Positions 48,006 through 64,000 of a stretch of DNA of 64,000 nt are shown in pieces. Numbering within the stretch: the stretch's first letter is position 1; the number at the start of each line of letters is the position of its first letter. The position numbers and the translations under genes are program-made. The stretch comes from Icerya purchasi (lineage: Eukaryota > Arthropoda > Insecta > Hemiptera > Monophlebidae). Under the pieces are notes generated by a model. The model did not search any database, was not told where the DNA came from, and was given only the letters and a program-made list of their open reading frames with translations. The stretch covers positions 479,520,400 to 479,584,399 of the forward strand of contig CM077115.1 of assembly GCA_039619475.1 (NCBI GenBank), given 5' to 3'.

Positions 48006-48082
48006 AAATTCAGTAGTTAATGTCCGTAATTTACGTGACCAAAAATAACGATGAATAAAAAACAAAAAACAAAAAAAAAAAA
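48006..48082 (+). mobile_element. possible SINE 3' end
   Basis: agttaatgtccgtaatttac resembles the gttaatgtctgtaattaac 3' segment of the SINE at 5.5 kb and runs into an A-rich tail. No B box is visible upstream, so this is only a tail fragment at best. Confidence 0.35.
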
Positions 48083-51261
<3,179 letters not shown>

Positions 51262-54200
51262 GTGGAAAATATGTATCGTAGGAGACAAAAAAAAGACGTA
51301 AAAAGTCGATTAAAACGATTTACCAATAGCGCAATTGAAAAGTGTTTGATGGTAGCGTAGGAAAAAAATTAGTGCAAATCGAACGGTTTTTTGAAAAAAT
51401 AACTGCATCTCTGATTTTAAACGTGAACACTGTTTTTTTGCCGGGAGGAAAATCACTACATCCGTAACAGTCTGCAACGAAGCAGCCGATTTCATGTGGT
51501 TTCGGGTCAATTTTGTATGCATCGCCTTGTCGAAGGAAACTGTTCTTTAAATGTCCTTTTAAATTGCCACTCACTTCACGAGAAAATTACTTTCGTGTAA
51601 AGTATCGTTTATAAAAAAAAAAAAAATAGATGCAGTAAAGATGGACTAATTTTTAATTTTTCACATTCAATTTTTTTTTTTCATTTTAAGTAAGTTGCGG
51701 GTCTCACAGTATGCCCGTTGTGTGAGTGTTCGACACTCTTATTAACGTTTATTCTAAGTATACAAAATTATAACTATTCTTGCTTATCCTACACAAGATA
51801 ATATTAGTCAACTTAATATAAATTATAACACAGTGCACACATATAAATACGTACACACGCCGTAAATACTCACCTATATATACATGAGGGCAGCTGAATA
51901 TTTTCAAATATAAAGAAAAGAAAGAAAAAAAAAAAAGAAACCTATTTAAAGATAAATGACAGGAGAAGGAAACGGGAAAGGACGAAAACAAATAAATAAA
52001 AAAGAGAACAATAAAAGAAAATTGTAAAATAGAATGCTTCGAAAGGTATCTTTTGATTCTTTACACCTAAATTCAGCCATATACTTCCCTTTTCGACACA
52101 CCAAGTTTTTTTTTCCCTTTAATAAATGATTAGGGATTGTACTTATTAATTTAATTAAAACTGAATCATCAGTACTATCAATTCGTAGATTTTCCCCTTT
52201 AGGATAGATGTTATATTAAATTATGAAACAGGTTCACCGAGAATTACCAGACGATTCAGTTATTAAACGGCGTCAAATTTGAACAGCAACATTCGAAATA
52301 CAAGGAAATTAATAAAAATTTAATTAAAAACAGTTTAATAATTAGTGCAGTTTAATTCAGTATTTAGAGGAGCTATTTTATACTGTATTCGCTTGAAATA
52401 AGCATTTCCATTGGCTATGTACGTTTTTTGTTTAAACAACTTTATTCGTGTTTTATCCGTGATACATATTGAACATTTCGTGTTATGCGGATTATAAATT
52501 TAATAATAATAATAGAGATTCTACCTCAATTAATATCTTTATTTTGCTGACAAGCCCAAAGAAAAACCCAAACAAGAAGAAAAAAAAAAGAAGAAATATC
52601 ATTCTTAATAAATTCGATTTCAGTTCTTTTTTTACAGAAACGTGACTACTTCGAAACTAGACGTACAATTATAATTTAGTTCTTTCGCTCTTTTTTTTTT
52701 TTTTTTTGGCTTTGTAGAATACTTTTTCGCTAAAGATAGTCTCGCATTTTTGCTTTAGGCAAATCGGTCCGATTAATACCATTTTTTATTATTTTTCGAT
52801 ATCCGTTATTTTTGTTTTCCTGTTTTTTAGATCCACTTTTAAATGTCCGATCCTAATTGACCTTTATTCCAAATTTTACTAAATAATCGTTGTGGTTATT
52901 TGTACATAACATCTACCGTTAATTCTAATTTGACCGATTACTGTTAGATTTAACATTTTCGCTATTTTTTCCGTTATACGATTCTTTATTTGATTACTAA
53001 GTTGTTTACTTAATATCTTTGATGTATTTATTTATAATATTTTTTGAACTACTGATTTTCTTTTTTAATACCCTATTTTTTCCGTTTTTATCATTTCTAC
53101 TACGAACATAACTGATTTTCCTAGGCATGCTTCAGGTGATGTAAGTTTATTTCGAATTTTATTCACTGCCCCTATTAACTAAGTTAATTTTATTTCGTTC
53201 TTGTTATAACTGAAATATTAGTTTCTTTCCGTCTTTTTTTTTTTTTTTTTTTTCATTTATACGTTCAACCTTTCGGTATAATCTTATAAAAAAATTTAAG
53301 TTTACATTATTATTAATTCTTTTAATATCCGTGAATACACTGCAATTGTATAATAAAATCATTACATTTATTTATAAATTACGTTAAGTAAATATTCCGT
53401 GTATAAAAAAGCGAAGTCATTTTAAAGCGCTTTATAAAAATTACGTTATAATAAGTTTATTAGCTCATAAAAAATCCAGAATATCCGATTAAACTTATTA
53501 ATTGTACTTAATAAATGTATATTAACTTTACTTTCCGTCTATTAATTTTTTAAACGTACTTCCCGCTTATTTTAAGATTGAAAAAGAGAATATTAAAAAT
53601 AAATTTTGTGAAAGAAAAAAGTATCCTCTATTTAATAAGGAATTTAAATAAAACTTAGCACACATGTGTAAATTGTCTTGTTATAAAAGCGTGCCTGTTC
53701 GCTTATAAATCGCTATTTATCTAAAATATTTTTTTTTCTCTTGTTTCTTTTTTTTTTCCTTTTTTTTGGAACTCGGTTTTTTATTATACATATCACAACA
53801 ACTATATCAATAAGACCTTCTATATGATGAGTGATAAGAAAAGTGAGATTTCAGGAACTTAGCGTCACTTCGAATGGAATAACTTGCAACTATATCGTAT
53901 CAGAATTGTCATTTGGCCGATTTACATTAAAACATGTTTTTAACTGAATTTCTTTTCACTTCTGCATACATTTCAGCTATTAAATGTTTCTGTTGTTTTC
54001 CCGGAAAGAAAAAGAAAGAAAACTTTAATAGCGGATAGTACGAAAACAAATGCTGCGTTTGGTCTATTACACTTTTGCCTAGTGACGCCGCAGAACCCGA
54101 TTCAGAATTACCTTTTGTACTTCAGCCTGAATTTCGACAATTATGACGCGGTCAATGCGAAACCATCCGTAGGCTTAGCTATTTTTTGTGGTTTTTTTTT

Positions 54201-54298
54201 TATCTGCTGTATAAACAACGTCCTAAATTTAGGCGAAATGAGACCCTAATTCGAAGTGTATAATCTCGGTCAACTTTTTATTTCGAAAATGAAATTAT
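51262..54298. other. gene-free AT-rich stretch
   Basis: No gene or known repeat seen. Long A/T runs lie near 51614, 51671, 52691-52707 and 53237-53253. The longer open frames contain no recognisable domain. Confidence 0.5.
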
Positions 54299-55620
54299 TT
54301 ACATGGGGATGCAGACTTCACGGTATTTGTGTGAAGTATGTAATTTCGTATTTTTGTATGTGTTCAACGTGATACGTGTTTGAAACGTGGAGGAACGTCG
54401 ATACTGAGGTGTGTTATTATATAATGGTAGTAGAAATGGATTGTTATTCAAAACTTTATTTTTTCTTATTATTAAATTACAACGGGTCGAGGGGTCATCC
54501 AGCAATTTTTGTATTTAAAATGCGAAGTAACGTGTTACGGGCCAACAACACCCATTTCCGCAGTAAATTCTGGTAAAATTGGAGACAAATCAAAGGTCCA
54601 GGTTCGTTTTAATCGGCGTACATTGAGACTGTTACTAAGCGAGTTGGTAACTGATGCGTTTGGATCATCCGATTCTAACCGCCTTGTATACTGTTCGGAG
54701 GCGTATTTCATTTTAACACAAGAAATAATAAAGTCTCGTTGTAACAATTAGGTACACATACCAGAGAGGTGAGATGAGAAATCGAATGATCTTATTTATG
54801 AGTATTTTTTGCACCTGAAAAGCCAATGTAACAGTTTAAATTTAATACCGAGCCGCTTTCTCTTCTGATCGACGTGTCTGCTCTACGGTAATTTACTATC
54901 TAGGTGCATCCTAAAATATTTAACGTTATTCTATCGAGTAACTAATTCCCCATTTAATCTTGTCGGTGAACAGGTTACGTTTCGCAAAGTAAACGTGACC
55001 ACCATATTTATTTTCATTCACTCTAATAAGCCAACGTTTTAACCAGTTTTCGGTCTTAATTAAAGATTGTATCCTGGACCACATCACGATTTTTAGCTGC
55101 AGATAAAATGGCTGTGTATCGTCCGCGAACGTAGCTGTTGTAACGCCATCATTGTAAATCAGCTGCAAATAATAGATAAAGCATCGGACTTAAAACACTT
55201 CTTTGCGGCACGCCAGCAGAAACATGATAGATGTTAGAGTATTCGTTATGGAATTTGACTCGGCATGTCCGATTTTCAAGATACGATTTAAGGAGAAGAT
55301 AATAAGGATTAGTAAAAACTTTTCTTCAGTTTATACAATAGACCATGATGTATCAAAGGCTTGCTTGACATCTGAGAACTCACCTAAGAACTCACCTAGT
55401 CATACTTGTTTGGCCTCAAGGCTTTCTTGTATAGTATGTACAATTCGGTGCACCTTTTCGATGGTTGTATTTTTCTTGCGGAATCCGAACGGTTTTCGCA
55501 TAAATTCGATTAAAGTGTTTCTTCGGATCTTAAGTCGCCTCCGAGGGTGATTGAAATCAAATGGGATCCCCTGCATTCTCTTTTGAGCAATATTCATCGA
55601 GTGAGCTTTGATGACAGAAT
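54299..55620 (-). pseudogene. Jockey-type LINE relic: RT to ORF C-terminus
   Basis: Minus-strand pieces appear in the right order for a Jockey-clade ORF2. FGFRKKNTTIEKVHRI lies at about 55443-55491 (RT fingers). DVKQAFD follows near 55.38 kb (first catalytic Asp motif). A degraded AGVPQxSVL-like stretch lies near 55.2 kb. TTATFADDT (55112-55142) keeps both active-site Asp. LKRWLIRVNENK and HVYFAKR follow. VKYLGMHLDSKLPW-like thumb sequence, partly in another frame, lies near 54.88-54.93 kb, with a segment like LINKIIRFLISPLW. The C-terminal YTRRLES...RRLKRTWTFDL (about 54589-54690) is the Jockey tail pattern. Stops and several frame changes make it inactive. The endonuclease is not readable; the interval 54299-54500 may be 3' UTR. 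Confidence 0.75.
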
Positions 55621-55914
55621 GAGATGAAGTTCGCTTGATAATACATCTTGTTTGTTTCCGTTTTTTATTTTTTTTTCATCTATATCAAACTTATTTTCTC
55701 AGTGTCAAATGACGATCACCCGTCAGAAAAATCTTGAGATCTCCTTTCATTCCTGTCCTAGAATTTTTACGTTTTCCGTATACTTCGCGATATTTAATAC
55801 GGTGGTTGGAGCGAGATAAATCTGAAGAAATTTTCAAAATCCGTAAAACAATTTTGTACTTGTGTAAGTTTTTCTTTCTTTTTTCTTTTTTTTTTAAATT
55901 ATATTTATATACCA

Positions 55915-55960
55915 TCTAAAGTGCCCTTTTCGCTGCCGAAGCTATTACGCAGACGTGCGG
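55915..55960 (-). mobile_element. possible LINE 3' end remnant
   Basis: The + sequence gctgccgaagctattacg resembles gctgccggggctattacg in the LINE tail at 63.94 kb, and a T-rich tract (A-rich on the minus strand) lies to the left at about 55868-55897. The match is short, so the call is tentative. Confidence 0.3.
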
Positions 55961-57584
55961 TGAATGTTTAAAGATAATTAATTAACTTGGTTGCTTTAAT
56001 AAACTGAAGGGCAGATACCGTTGCCGTCGATGAATTAGTAAAAATACTCAGCGACATTATCATTGCTGCTCCATGAGACATCTGAAAAGGCTAGCATACA
56101 TAGAGTAGAGGTGCTGCTTTGTGGATGCGCAGAATTTAATATTCGGAAAAGAAAATTACTACAGCAATTTAGAATTTCCTTTTAGAAAGGTTTCACTATC
56201 AGAAGAATAATAAAAAAATATAAAAAAGCTTTCGTAGTTATGAAACACCTTTGTTTATGGCATTACTACGCCGTGTTGCCTGAAAAATTTGGGAAATTTT
56301 TAGTTTGAAAAAATTCATATAGGTTCCCCAGCTAAAAAATAATATAAAAAAACATGTTTGTTATTCCTCGGTGATTCCACTCGCCACTATAACTATAGAG
56401 ATAATGGTAGTACTTGATTATTTTTAGAAAAAGGATCGTGGTCGGATTCAGATGTTACGTATATCTTTTGCATAATAACGAACGAGTATAAGGAAACGAT
56501 GACAACTTGACGTAAAAGTTTACGCGGCAGTGGTAAGCCAATTCTTTTTTTTTGCCACGCAGCGAAGAGAGTAAAGTATGGTTGGTTTTGTTTTAAAAAT
56601 TTGACTGAGTCGGTCGTAAACAATTTCGGAATAATTCTCCGCGGGCGTTGGATCCGTCAGAAATATTTCGGAAAAACCTTAAGCACCAGAGGGTCCCCTT
56701 AAATCAGGGCCGAAGACCATTCATTACTGGTTCAGTACAATTTTAATGAAATTTTACAGTTCGCAGTATAAAAACAATTTCGTTTAACTGGAAAATGTAT
56801 TTTTTAATAACGCGACGGCATTTCCCATTCTCGTAATTTGTTTCGACGATTTCAGGAATAATATAAATGCAAAAAAAGAAATTGTATAAAAATGAAAATG
56901 TTTAAAGTTTGCCCCCGATCAAACGATAAAGGGTTTATAAATTTTTGAAATTTTCGTTAAAGCTGCAAACTCGGCCTCTTAGTTCCTCCCGCCGGAATTG
57001 GTCATTCTTTTGCTGGAATTTTTGTTCAAAAAAATAAATAAATAAAAAAAAGAGAAAAGAAAAAAAAAATAATAAAAAAGAAAAACTTCAACCCGATAAC
57101 AACCAACTCGGGTATTTTTTTAATCTTTCTCGCCATCATTTTCGCTTCCTCGGTTGGTCGGCCGTAATCTCTTTTTATGTTTAGTTTAGTTTTACGGAAA
57201 TATGTCCCTTGAAAGAGGTTTCGTAATTTTTAAAATACCAAAGCAGTCGCCAGCAACAGCTTCTACACGCACGCACACACATTTACATGTAAGGAATGTG
57301 CTCTTATATCCCCGACCGGCCATAACTGCGAATCATGCCGCTCGGTAATTTTTCAAGCTTTTAACACTCCCCCCGGAATCAAACGCCCCTTCGCCTAATA
57401 CGCTGACTTTTTTTCATTCAACTCTATTATAATATATCGAGCTTTTCGCATCTATTCTTAATCTTCGACAATTAAGAATACGCTTTTAAGAAAGCTTTGT
57501 AAAACGTTTAAAATCAAAGTAAACACACGCTGCAGATGATAATGTCGCAGCTGTCCTCTAATGTCTAAGAGAAGAATTACGAAA
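55961..57584. other. gene-free stretch
   Basis: No gene seen. Around 57,100-57,480 the sequence is non-repetitive and less AT-rich; an A-rich patch lies near 57029-57086. Confidence 0.5.
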
Positions 57585-58006
57585 AAAAAATAAAATGCTT
57601 TTTTACAAAAAATAAATACCGACTTCAAGGTTTATTATAAAAATTTAAAAATGCACTAAAAAGTAAAAAATAATTACTCCCGATAAAATATATATATCAG
57701 AGTGATATAACTTAAGGTGATATCGTAATTGTTATACAACATTAATTTTTTGGAGTTGGGATCAAATTCATATTAAAAGAATAATTAAAAACTGCATTAA
57801 ATGTTGATTAAATTGTTCCTAACATGAATTTAATTCCAACTCCAAAAAATTAATGTTGTATAAGAATTACGATAATGTCATTTTAAGTTATATCACTCTG
57901 ATATATATATTTTATCGGGAGTAATTATTTTTTACTTTTTAGTGCATTTTTAAATTTTTATAATAAACCTTGAAGTCGGTATTTATTTTTTGTAAAAAAG
58001 CATTTT
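57585..58006. mobile_element. fold-back MITE, ~420 bp, copy 3 (cleanest)
   Basis: The left arm (57585-57770) and right arm (57822-58006) are near-perfect inverted copies of about 185 bp with a spacer of about 50 bp, so the whole element is one long hairpin. Arm landmarks from the outside in: aaaatgctttttt, aataccgacttcaagg, atgcactaaaaagtaaaaaa, cccgataaaatatatatatc, acaacattaattttttggag. It has no coding capacity. A partial duplicate of the tttttactttttagtgc segment follows at 58008-58032. It must be mobilised by another element's enzymes or by an unknown route. Confidence 0.85.
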
Positions 58007-58029
58007 ATTTTTTACTTTTTAGTGCATTT

Positions 58030-58396
58030 TTATTCAATTAAATTAAAACATTTATTTCCACGGTAAAAACACCAAAAGCTACATTTCCATGGTAATTTGG
58101 CAAATTTATAGTATTTTAAGTCAAAAATCTAATCCGACGGTGAAAACAATCATGAATGAAAAGCATCCAAAAAGCTTCAATCTCCCGCATTATTAAGGAT
58201 AACTCAAAAACTATCGGTCGGACCTTGATCAAATTTAAATGGGACCACATGACAAACGCCACCTTTCAAATAAAAGAAGAATCATCAAAATCGGTTCATC
58301 TAGAAGAAAGTTCTGTGGTAACACACATAAAAAAAAAAAAAAAAAAAAAATACAGTCGAATTGAATACCTCCTCCTTTTTTGAAGTCGGTTAAAAA
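58030..58396 (+). repeat. arthropod-type dispersed repeat, long copy
   Basis: From tttccatggtaatttggca (58085) through ggataactcaaaaac, gaccttgatcaaatttaaat, aatgggaccacatgacaaac and aatcggttca to an A-run and the end cctcctccttttttgaagt followed by cggttaa. This sequence, including the 'line up after the A-run' end, is of a type I know to be widespread in insect genomes. Open frames in it are fortuitous. It lies directly after the fold-back MITE, whose arms also carry accgacttc, so the two may be related. Confidence 0.7.
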
Positions 58397-59910
58397 TAAC
58401 TTCGAACAGAAGATGCATTTTACATGTAAAAAAAAATTTCAAAAATTTTGCATTTACGTAATTGTTCTTCCGGAAGAACGACTGTTCTTCGGATGTTCAT
58501 TTGCGAAGTAATTTGCTTCATCTTGTAGTATTATTTCCTCGTTTAATTACTTTTCATTAAAATTTAATGGAATTAAAAATTAATTCGTTTTCTTTCTAAA
58601 TGATTCCTCGGCTGGTAAAGAAAACCTCACTTTCATTCGATGGTATAACATTTTATGTAACATTTTTGTCCTTTTCAAAAGTTCTTTCAGAAAAAGGTGT
58701 GCTAATTTGGAATGTTTTTTAAAATTTTCGAATAATTGTCTGCCGATATGATTTCTTTAGCATACATGGTAGTGATTTTCGAACAACTAATCAACGGGAT
58801 CACTCTCTGCTGTCTGCTACCGGAATGTGATTTTTGTACGCGCCTCAGTGGAAATCGCAATATTATTTCGCAATCAACGAGGAGAAGTATGTAATCACAC
58901 TCACGGGTGAAGCCGTCAAAATGGAAACAATTTATCGTTAACTTCTTTTGTATAAGGTAAACTTCCTGACGAGTAATTTTCGTGTAATAGAAAATGATGG
59001 GAGAACAAAATTAGGTTTTGCGTGAAAAATGTTCCAAACGATCGGGATAAAAACGAATTGCTACAACATCGAAACAGTTGCCTAAAAACACTACTAGCGA
59101 GGAAGAAAATTAAATGGCCGGAATGGTTTTTCTATTAAAAAGTTGCTTCTTCAAATGACACTTGCGGAATAGTTTTTTTTTAAATTAATTACGCGTTGCG
59201 CAATATTATTTACAGAGGGAAAACGAATTGGAAAAGAAAAAACAATTTAAAAATGTATATAGTGTATTCTCTTTTTTTTTTTTGCATTATTTTCCAATTT
59301 ACAGCTCATTCCGCAAAACGGCGAAGGTTAAAGGATACTAGAAAAGAAAGGGGAAAGAAATGGACAAAAATCTGCGGACCCAGGGAATAGCGCTCGATCC
59401 GATAGTATGAAAAAAAATTGGAAAAGTCCCTTAAAAAAAAAATTATCGAGATAAAATTTATTCCGGTATTGGTGTTTTCATTGGTATAAATTAATAATTA
59501 TTTTAAGAAAGTGTTTGCAGGGTCCTCCTGAAAAAGGACCATCACATTGTCGACTTCACCAACTAGGTTAAACTGCATTTGCAAAAAATCAAAAATTCAG
59601 CATTGAAATAAACTTGTCTAAAAGTAATAAATTAAAATAATTAAAATAAAAAAATCCGCAAATAACTGGCTTACGTGATTTAAATATTCCTTAAGAGTAG
59701 GTGATTCGCCGAAACGCTATCGAAGCACAATGTTGCTACGCGAACCGATCTTTATCTAAATGGGTAAGTAGTACTTCGAGAAATTCTCCATGGAACGCAA
59801 TTATGTGTAAATATCGCATTTTAGTCTGGCTTTCTAAATGCTACAAGTGCAATGTGTAAGTAACGAAAATTGTACACGAAGTGTTTACTTCGAAACTCAT
59901 AGGGGATTTA

Positions 59911-59915
<5 letters not shown>

Positions 59916-59981
<66 letters not shown>
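59916..59981. repeat. TA microsatellite, ~33 units
   Basis: 66 bp of uninterrupted TA dinucleotides. Confidence 0.97.
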
Positions 59982-59984
<3 letters not shown>

Positions 59985-60725
59985 GTTAATAAGTGTTAAA
60001 ATTTATTTTTATCATAATGAAAATTTTCGAATCGGTTCTGTTTGGAATTGCAATTACTAATGCACCTGACGTTATGAACGGTTTTTTTTTTTTTTTTTTT
60101 GATTTTTTGCTAAATGACCTTAGCTTTAATAGGTGCGCTATATATTCACGATTATGTAATTCCAATCATGGTGGTTTCACGAACGGGTTTTTTGATTACG
60201 GGTAAATTGCAAATAAAAAAGCAAGCTCAGATTCGAAAAAACAAAGCCAAAATCGAATTTTTACATTTGAGCTTCTTTTTTCATTCCAGCCGGCCACGTA
60301 CTTTCTAAATATTTTGCTTCGTCAACGATTTACTAATTAAGTACCTTCCGATAAAAAATTACTACTTTTTTGGTACTACGGTTGCATCAATTCACCTTCT
60401 GCGCGCACGAAATTAATGACGTATTACTGAATATCTTTTATAATGGAATATTCGTAAACTTCCTTTTGCGACTGCTAACCTTAACGTTAAATAAATTTTT
60501 CTTATTTCACTTTTAAAAATCCATAAAGAAACTGATCGTAGTTCAATCGAGGAAAATTTAATTAAAGGGGCTTTTCTTTAAAGGCTGTCTCACGCCACAA
60601 TCTCGACGAATCGTGGCTTGGGAATTAAGTTGCGAGCTATATTTCATAACGATATTTCTCGTTGTTTCTGTTAGCAGCCGGTCGTCAAAAATCGATTTGT
60701 AACTCTACCTTCAAGAGATGTCTCA

Positions 60726-60803
60726 ATATATATATATGTGTATATATATATATGTATATATTATATGTATACGTATATGTACGTGTATATTATATGTATA
60801 TAT
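60726..60803. repeat. TA/TG/ACG compound microsatellite
   Basis: Interrupted TA dinucleotides with tg and acg interruptions. Confidence 0.9.
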
Positions 60804-63800
60804 CTTTGTATCAGTCGGCCATTTAATAATTCTTATCTCCTCTGACAATATGGCTGACGTCGTATCGTTTAATATTGGAAAGATAGCGTGACGCCGAATT
60901 AGAAGGGACAACTGAAAACAAAAGCCCAATCGGTAAGAATTTATTTTACAGAAAAGGTGAGTTCATAAAACAAGTTCGGCGTGAAAATAGAAAATGATAC
61001 TAAATTCATGTGCCCGAGACCTGCTAATCGGAGCAGAGTTATCTCTTCTATTCCACTGAACTTAAGCAAACGCAAAGAAGAAATAAGTAACGGATAAGCC
61101 GACAGGTTGAAACTAGGTAAACAAAAATTAGTTATTTCATTCGAAGTGTTTGCAGACACCCAATACAAAACATCGATATTTACTCCTTTCCACCAAATAC
61201 AAGCTGCGGGAATCTTAATACCGTCGTCAATTTACCTCAAAAGGAAAGAACGAAACTGCTCTCCTTCACCAGGCAGATAAATATAAATCTTCAGGACACT
61301 ATTTTGAAACGCCGACTTTTGCAATTGAACAAAAAAAAAAATCATTTACAGGATAAACTAGTAATTAAAGCAGCTACTCCTCATACAGTTATTAATTGTA
61401 TTACCAAGATCGTTAATGAGCAAAAGAAGAAGAAAATTTCACGGAAGAAGTTTTTTGATTGAGATATAAAAATTGAATAGACTGCAAATGCGGTACTATC
61501 TAAAAAAGGATGCACAAAATTGTACCTAGAGCTCCGCAACTTTTACGCAGAGAAATAACATATTACATCTAAAATGTAAAACTAAGAACGGAATATACAT
61601 ATGTTGGTAGCGCAAAAATTAAAAGAATTTGATAATAATTAGCTTTCCGAGACATGCGAATATAAAGAGCAAAATGGATCTGTAAAAAAAAAGAAGAAAA
61701 AAAAGAAAAAGAGTTGCAAATTAAATAATATAGAAAGAGAACAATTTTACATAAACACCATCGTTCCATAACTGATATTATTACTCTGCGAACCGACCTC
61801 GAAAACATCTATAAGATAATAATATAGATTCCTTAATCTGTAGATTTATTCTTTTGATATTTGTTTCGGTACGTAAAACTATTCCGTTTGAGTTGAATGG
61901 GAAAACTGTTTTTATAATTATACTGATATTTATTTTATCCAGTTATGTTCTTATAAAATATATTTCTTTCGCCGTGAAGTTTTAATTAATGACTAGTCCT
62001 AAATTTATCGCATACGTCGAATACGATTGAAAATTATTTGAAAAAGTAATTTTGCATTTTTCCGAATTATTACATCTAAATTATTCCTCTATAGTTTATA
62101 AAAACTGTTTAATTTTTATACTTAAGTTAAATGAGCGCACATTTTATTTTGAATTGTTGATTTTAACTTTTTGGTCAATTTCCGACTTCAGTAATAAAAT
62201 AAAATCATGTTTTCTTCATTTTAAATTTGCATGTATAACGAAAACATATTAAAAAAACAAATTGGTCAATTTACCGTGTTACATTAACACTGGATTTTGT
62301 TTTCTTTTTTTGAATACATTTTTTTTTGCATTTTTTGATTTCGTATCGAGTTATCAAAATCAGCATCAGTTAACGTCCATATAATGTAAGCTAATTCTTC
62401 GCAGCTTCTATTTTAAAATACATGTTTTTGTATATAATGACACTTTTATCACTTTTTTATACGCCTTCATTTTTCTGCTCTAAGGTGTTTCAGCGAAATA
62501 TAAAGCTGTCTGCGACAGAAAACTGTACCGGAAAGTCATCAAAATCGCTCGTTAATTTTCTCAACGGCGAACGCTTAGTGAATTCGGCAAATATTTCAAC
62601 ATAATTAAAAACACATTTCCAAAAGCTAGTTTTAAAGAAATACCACGTGATCATGTTGACAAAAGTTATCGAATAAAATTTTTCGATGAATCAGCTGAAC
62701 GAGTGAACGAAAAATGCTTTAATTTCTCTCTATGATATCATAGAGTTTTTAATAACTGGACTTGAGCAAAAATTGGAAGCATAGAATACGTCATTTATAG
62801 CGATTTGATTTCTTCAATATGTTGAAAGTGATCAATGAAGTTAAACTGAATGTTACTTACGATAGATTTACTTCTGAGCTTCATCATTAGGATATAAATA
62901 GAAACTAAAATCAGAGTGTAATGATTCAGTACAAAATATATACATACTTTGATGAACTGTACAAAGGGGAGATGGTTTTAGAACTCTATGATATTTTTAA
63001 ACACGATCGATGAATACCTAATGTTGTAATTTTATTGTGAACTTTTTTTTTTTTTTTATTATCATTAACGATCTGTGTAACTGCAGTTAAGAACGTTTGT
63101 TCGACAAAAAGAACGAAATAAAAAATGAACTTGATTAAACAGTTTATCCCTGTTACACATGCGGATTATATAGAATGAAATATTATAAACGTAGGAAAAG
63201 AAATCTCTCACAATAAGATGAGGAAAAAAATGTTTATAAAATTTTTTACTTTAGTTAAATTACCGAAACCCGTTTCGGTAGATAATTATTTTAATGTTAC
63301 GCAAACCGTAAACGAATTGTAATTTTTATTTATTATTTTAACGATAAAAATTAATATAATCGATATTTTATTTTACTTCTGTAATTCGATAAAAGTTTCA
63401 ATTTATTTTACACATATTCGTTTCATTAAATTAATCGCGATCGAAGTGTTAAAAAAAAAATCCCTCACTGCCTTAAGGTCATAAAAGACGACTCTGAACA
63501 ATAATTATGTTCCGTAAATTTTATTACAAAAACAATACCGTACGACAAGTATACCCCGTTTATAAAACAAGCCATGCAGAAAAAATCTTCTTAATTTTTC
63601 TTTTACAAATATCCTAAAAATAATAAAGTAATACAGCGGAATTAATTTATAAACGAAGTAACGCGAAAGGATGATCAAGTTAAGTAGCCAGATGGCAAAG
63701 GCCTGGTTCAAAATGAAAAAAAGTTATTTATTTTTCTTTTTTATTGCGACCGGCTAAAAAAAGTTTACGAAAAAATTCTTTAAAGGTATTTATTAAGCTT

Positions 63801-63911
63801 TTAAAATTATTTATATTTCGAAAAACTTTTGAACGGACGTTGTGTGGTGAGGTTAAAAAATAATTTTGCGCTACATCAAAAAAGCAGGCAAACAGCCGAA
63901 AGTTTTTTTTT

Positions 63912-64000
63912 TTTTATTTATTTTTTTAAGTGCCGTGTACAGCTGCCGGGGCTATTACGACACTATGGCAATCGGAGAGTTAAATGGTTCGAAATAGGTT
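63912..64000 (-). mobile_element. LINE 3' end, running off the window
   Basis: On the minus strand the sequence ends cagctgtacacggcacttaa followed by an A-rich tail (T-rich at 63905-63928 on +). It can be read as PRQLYTA before the end, like WPRRQYMA at the end of the I-like LINE at 40.3 kb (ggcagtacatggcacgttaa). The rest of the element would lie to the right of the window. Confidence 0.5.

Larger units (their letters stand above)
58397..63911. other. gene-free AT-rich stretch with microsatellites
   Basis: No gene supported. It includes a (TA)n array at 59916-59981 and a TA/TG array at about 60726-60803. T-runs lie near 60080-60099 and 63045-63057. Open frames up to about 80 codons show no motif. 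Confidence 0.5.

Noticed and set aside
58156..58383. 75-codon open frame in the 58-kb repeat
   Set aside because: It lies wholly inside a dispersed non-coding repeat and ends in the translated A-run.

Overview
The window looks like AT-rich, repeat-dense nuclear DNA from an arthropod, most likely an insect. The evidence is the mix of mobile elements: a 1.3-kb mariner, Jockey-type, R1-like, RTE-like and I-like non-LTR retrotransposons (LINEs), tRNA-derived SINEs with pol III boxes, fold-back MITEs, and many microsatellites and homopolymer runs. The order cannot be fixed from this sequence. No host protein-coding gene, rRNA gene, true tRNA gene or CRISPR array could be supported. The window reads as intergenic or long-intron DNA, and all recognisable coding sequence belongs to transposable elements.

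Layout. 2.24-3.52 kb: a 5'-truncated LINE (here 'family A') with an open RNase H frame, an A-rich tail and a 22-bp target duplication. 3.9-4.1 kb: compound microsatellite. 5.0-5.7 kb: a decayed fold-back MITE and a SINE. 8.2-9.5 kb: a Jockey-type relic. 12.6-13.0 kb: small duplicated repeats. 16.5-17.3 kb: a fold-back element with internal 25-bp repeats, then an RTE-like tail. 18.8-21.4 kb: a shared arthropod-type repeat, a hAT-like MITE, one copy of a dispersed repeat, and a better RTE-like C-terminus. 24.5-29.1 kb: two more family-A relics and the inverted second copy of the dispersed repeat. 31.6-32.9 kb: an R1-like relic and a SINE. 36.1 kb: a SINE. 38.3-39.65 kb: a mariner with intact ends and a broken transposase. 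39.8-44.0 kb: a repeat fragment, the largest LINE of the window (I-like, with endonuclease, RT, RNase H and zinc knuckle), and a fold-back MITE abutting its truncated end. 44.8-46.8 kb: a Jockey RT scrap and a family-A 3' end. 51.06-51.26 kb: a very long pure TAA array. 54.3-56.0 kb: a Jockey-type relic. 57.6-58.4 kb: the cleanest fold-back MITE, followed by the arthropod-type repeat. 63.9-64.0 kb: the 3' end of a LINE running off the window.

The elements do not act together in a pathway. They record successive waves of insertion: old frame-broken Jockey, R1-like and RTE-like relics; a mariner with perfect 30-bp ends but a frameshift and a stop; and a few better preserved insertions. No new biological system was found. 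The most unusual items are the three-age series of about 420-bp palindromic elements, the tandem-expanded fold-back element at 16.5 kb, a 21-bp exact match at the edges of two unrelated LINE relics, and the dispersed repeat at 21.0 and 25.8 kb.
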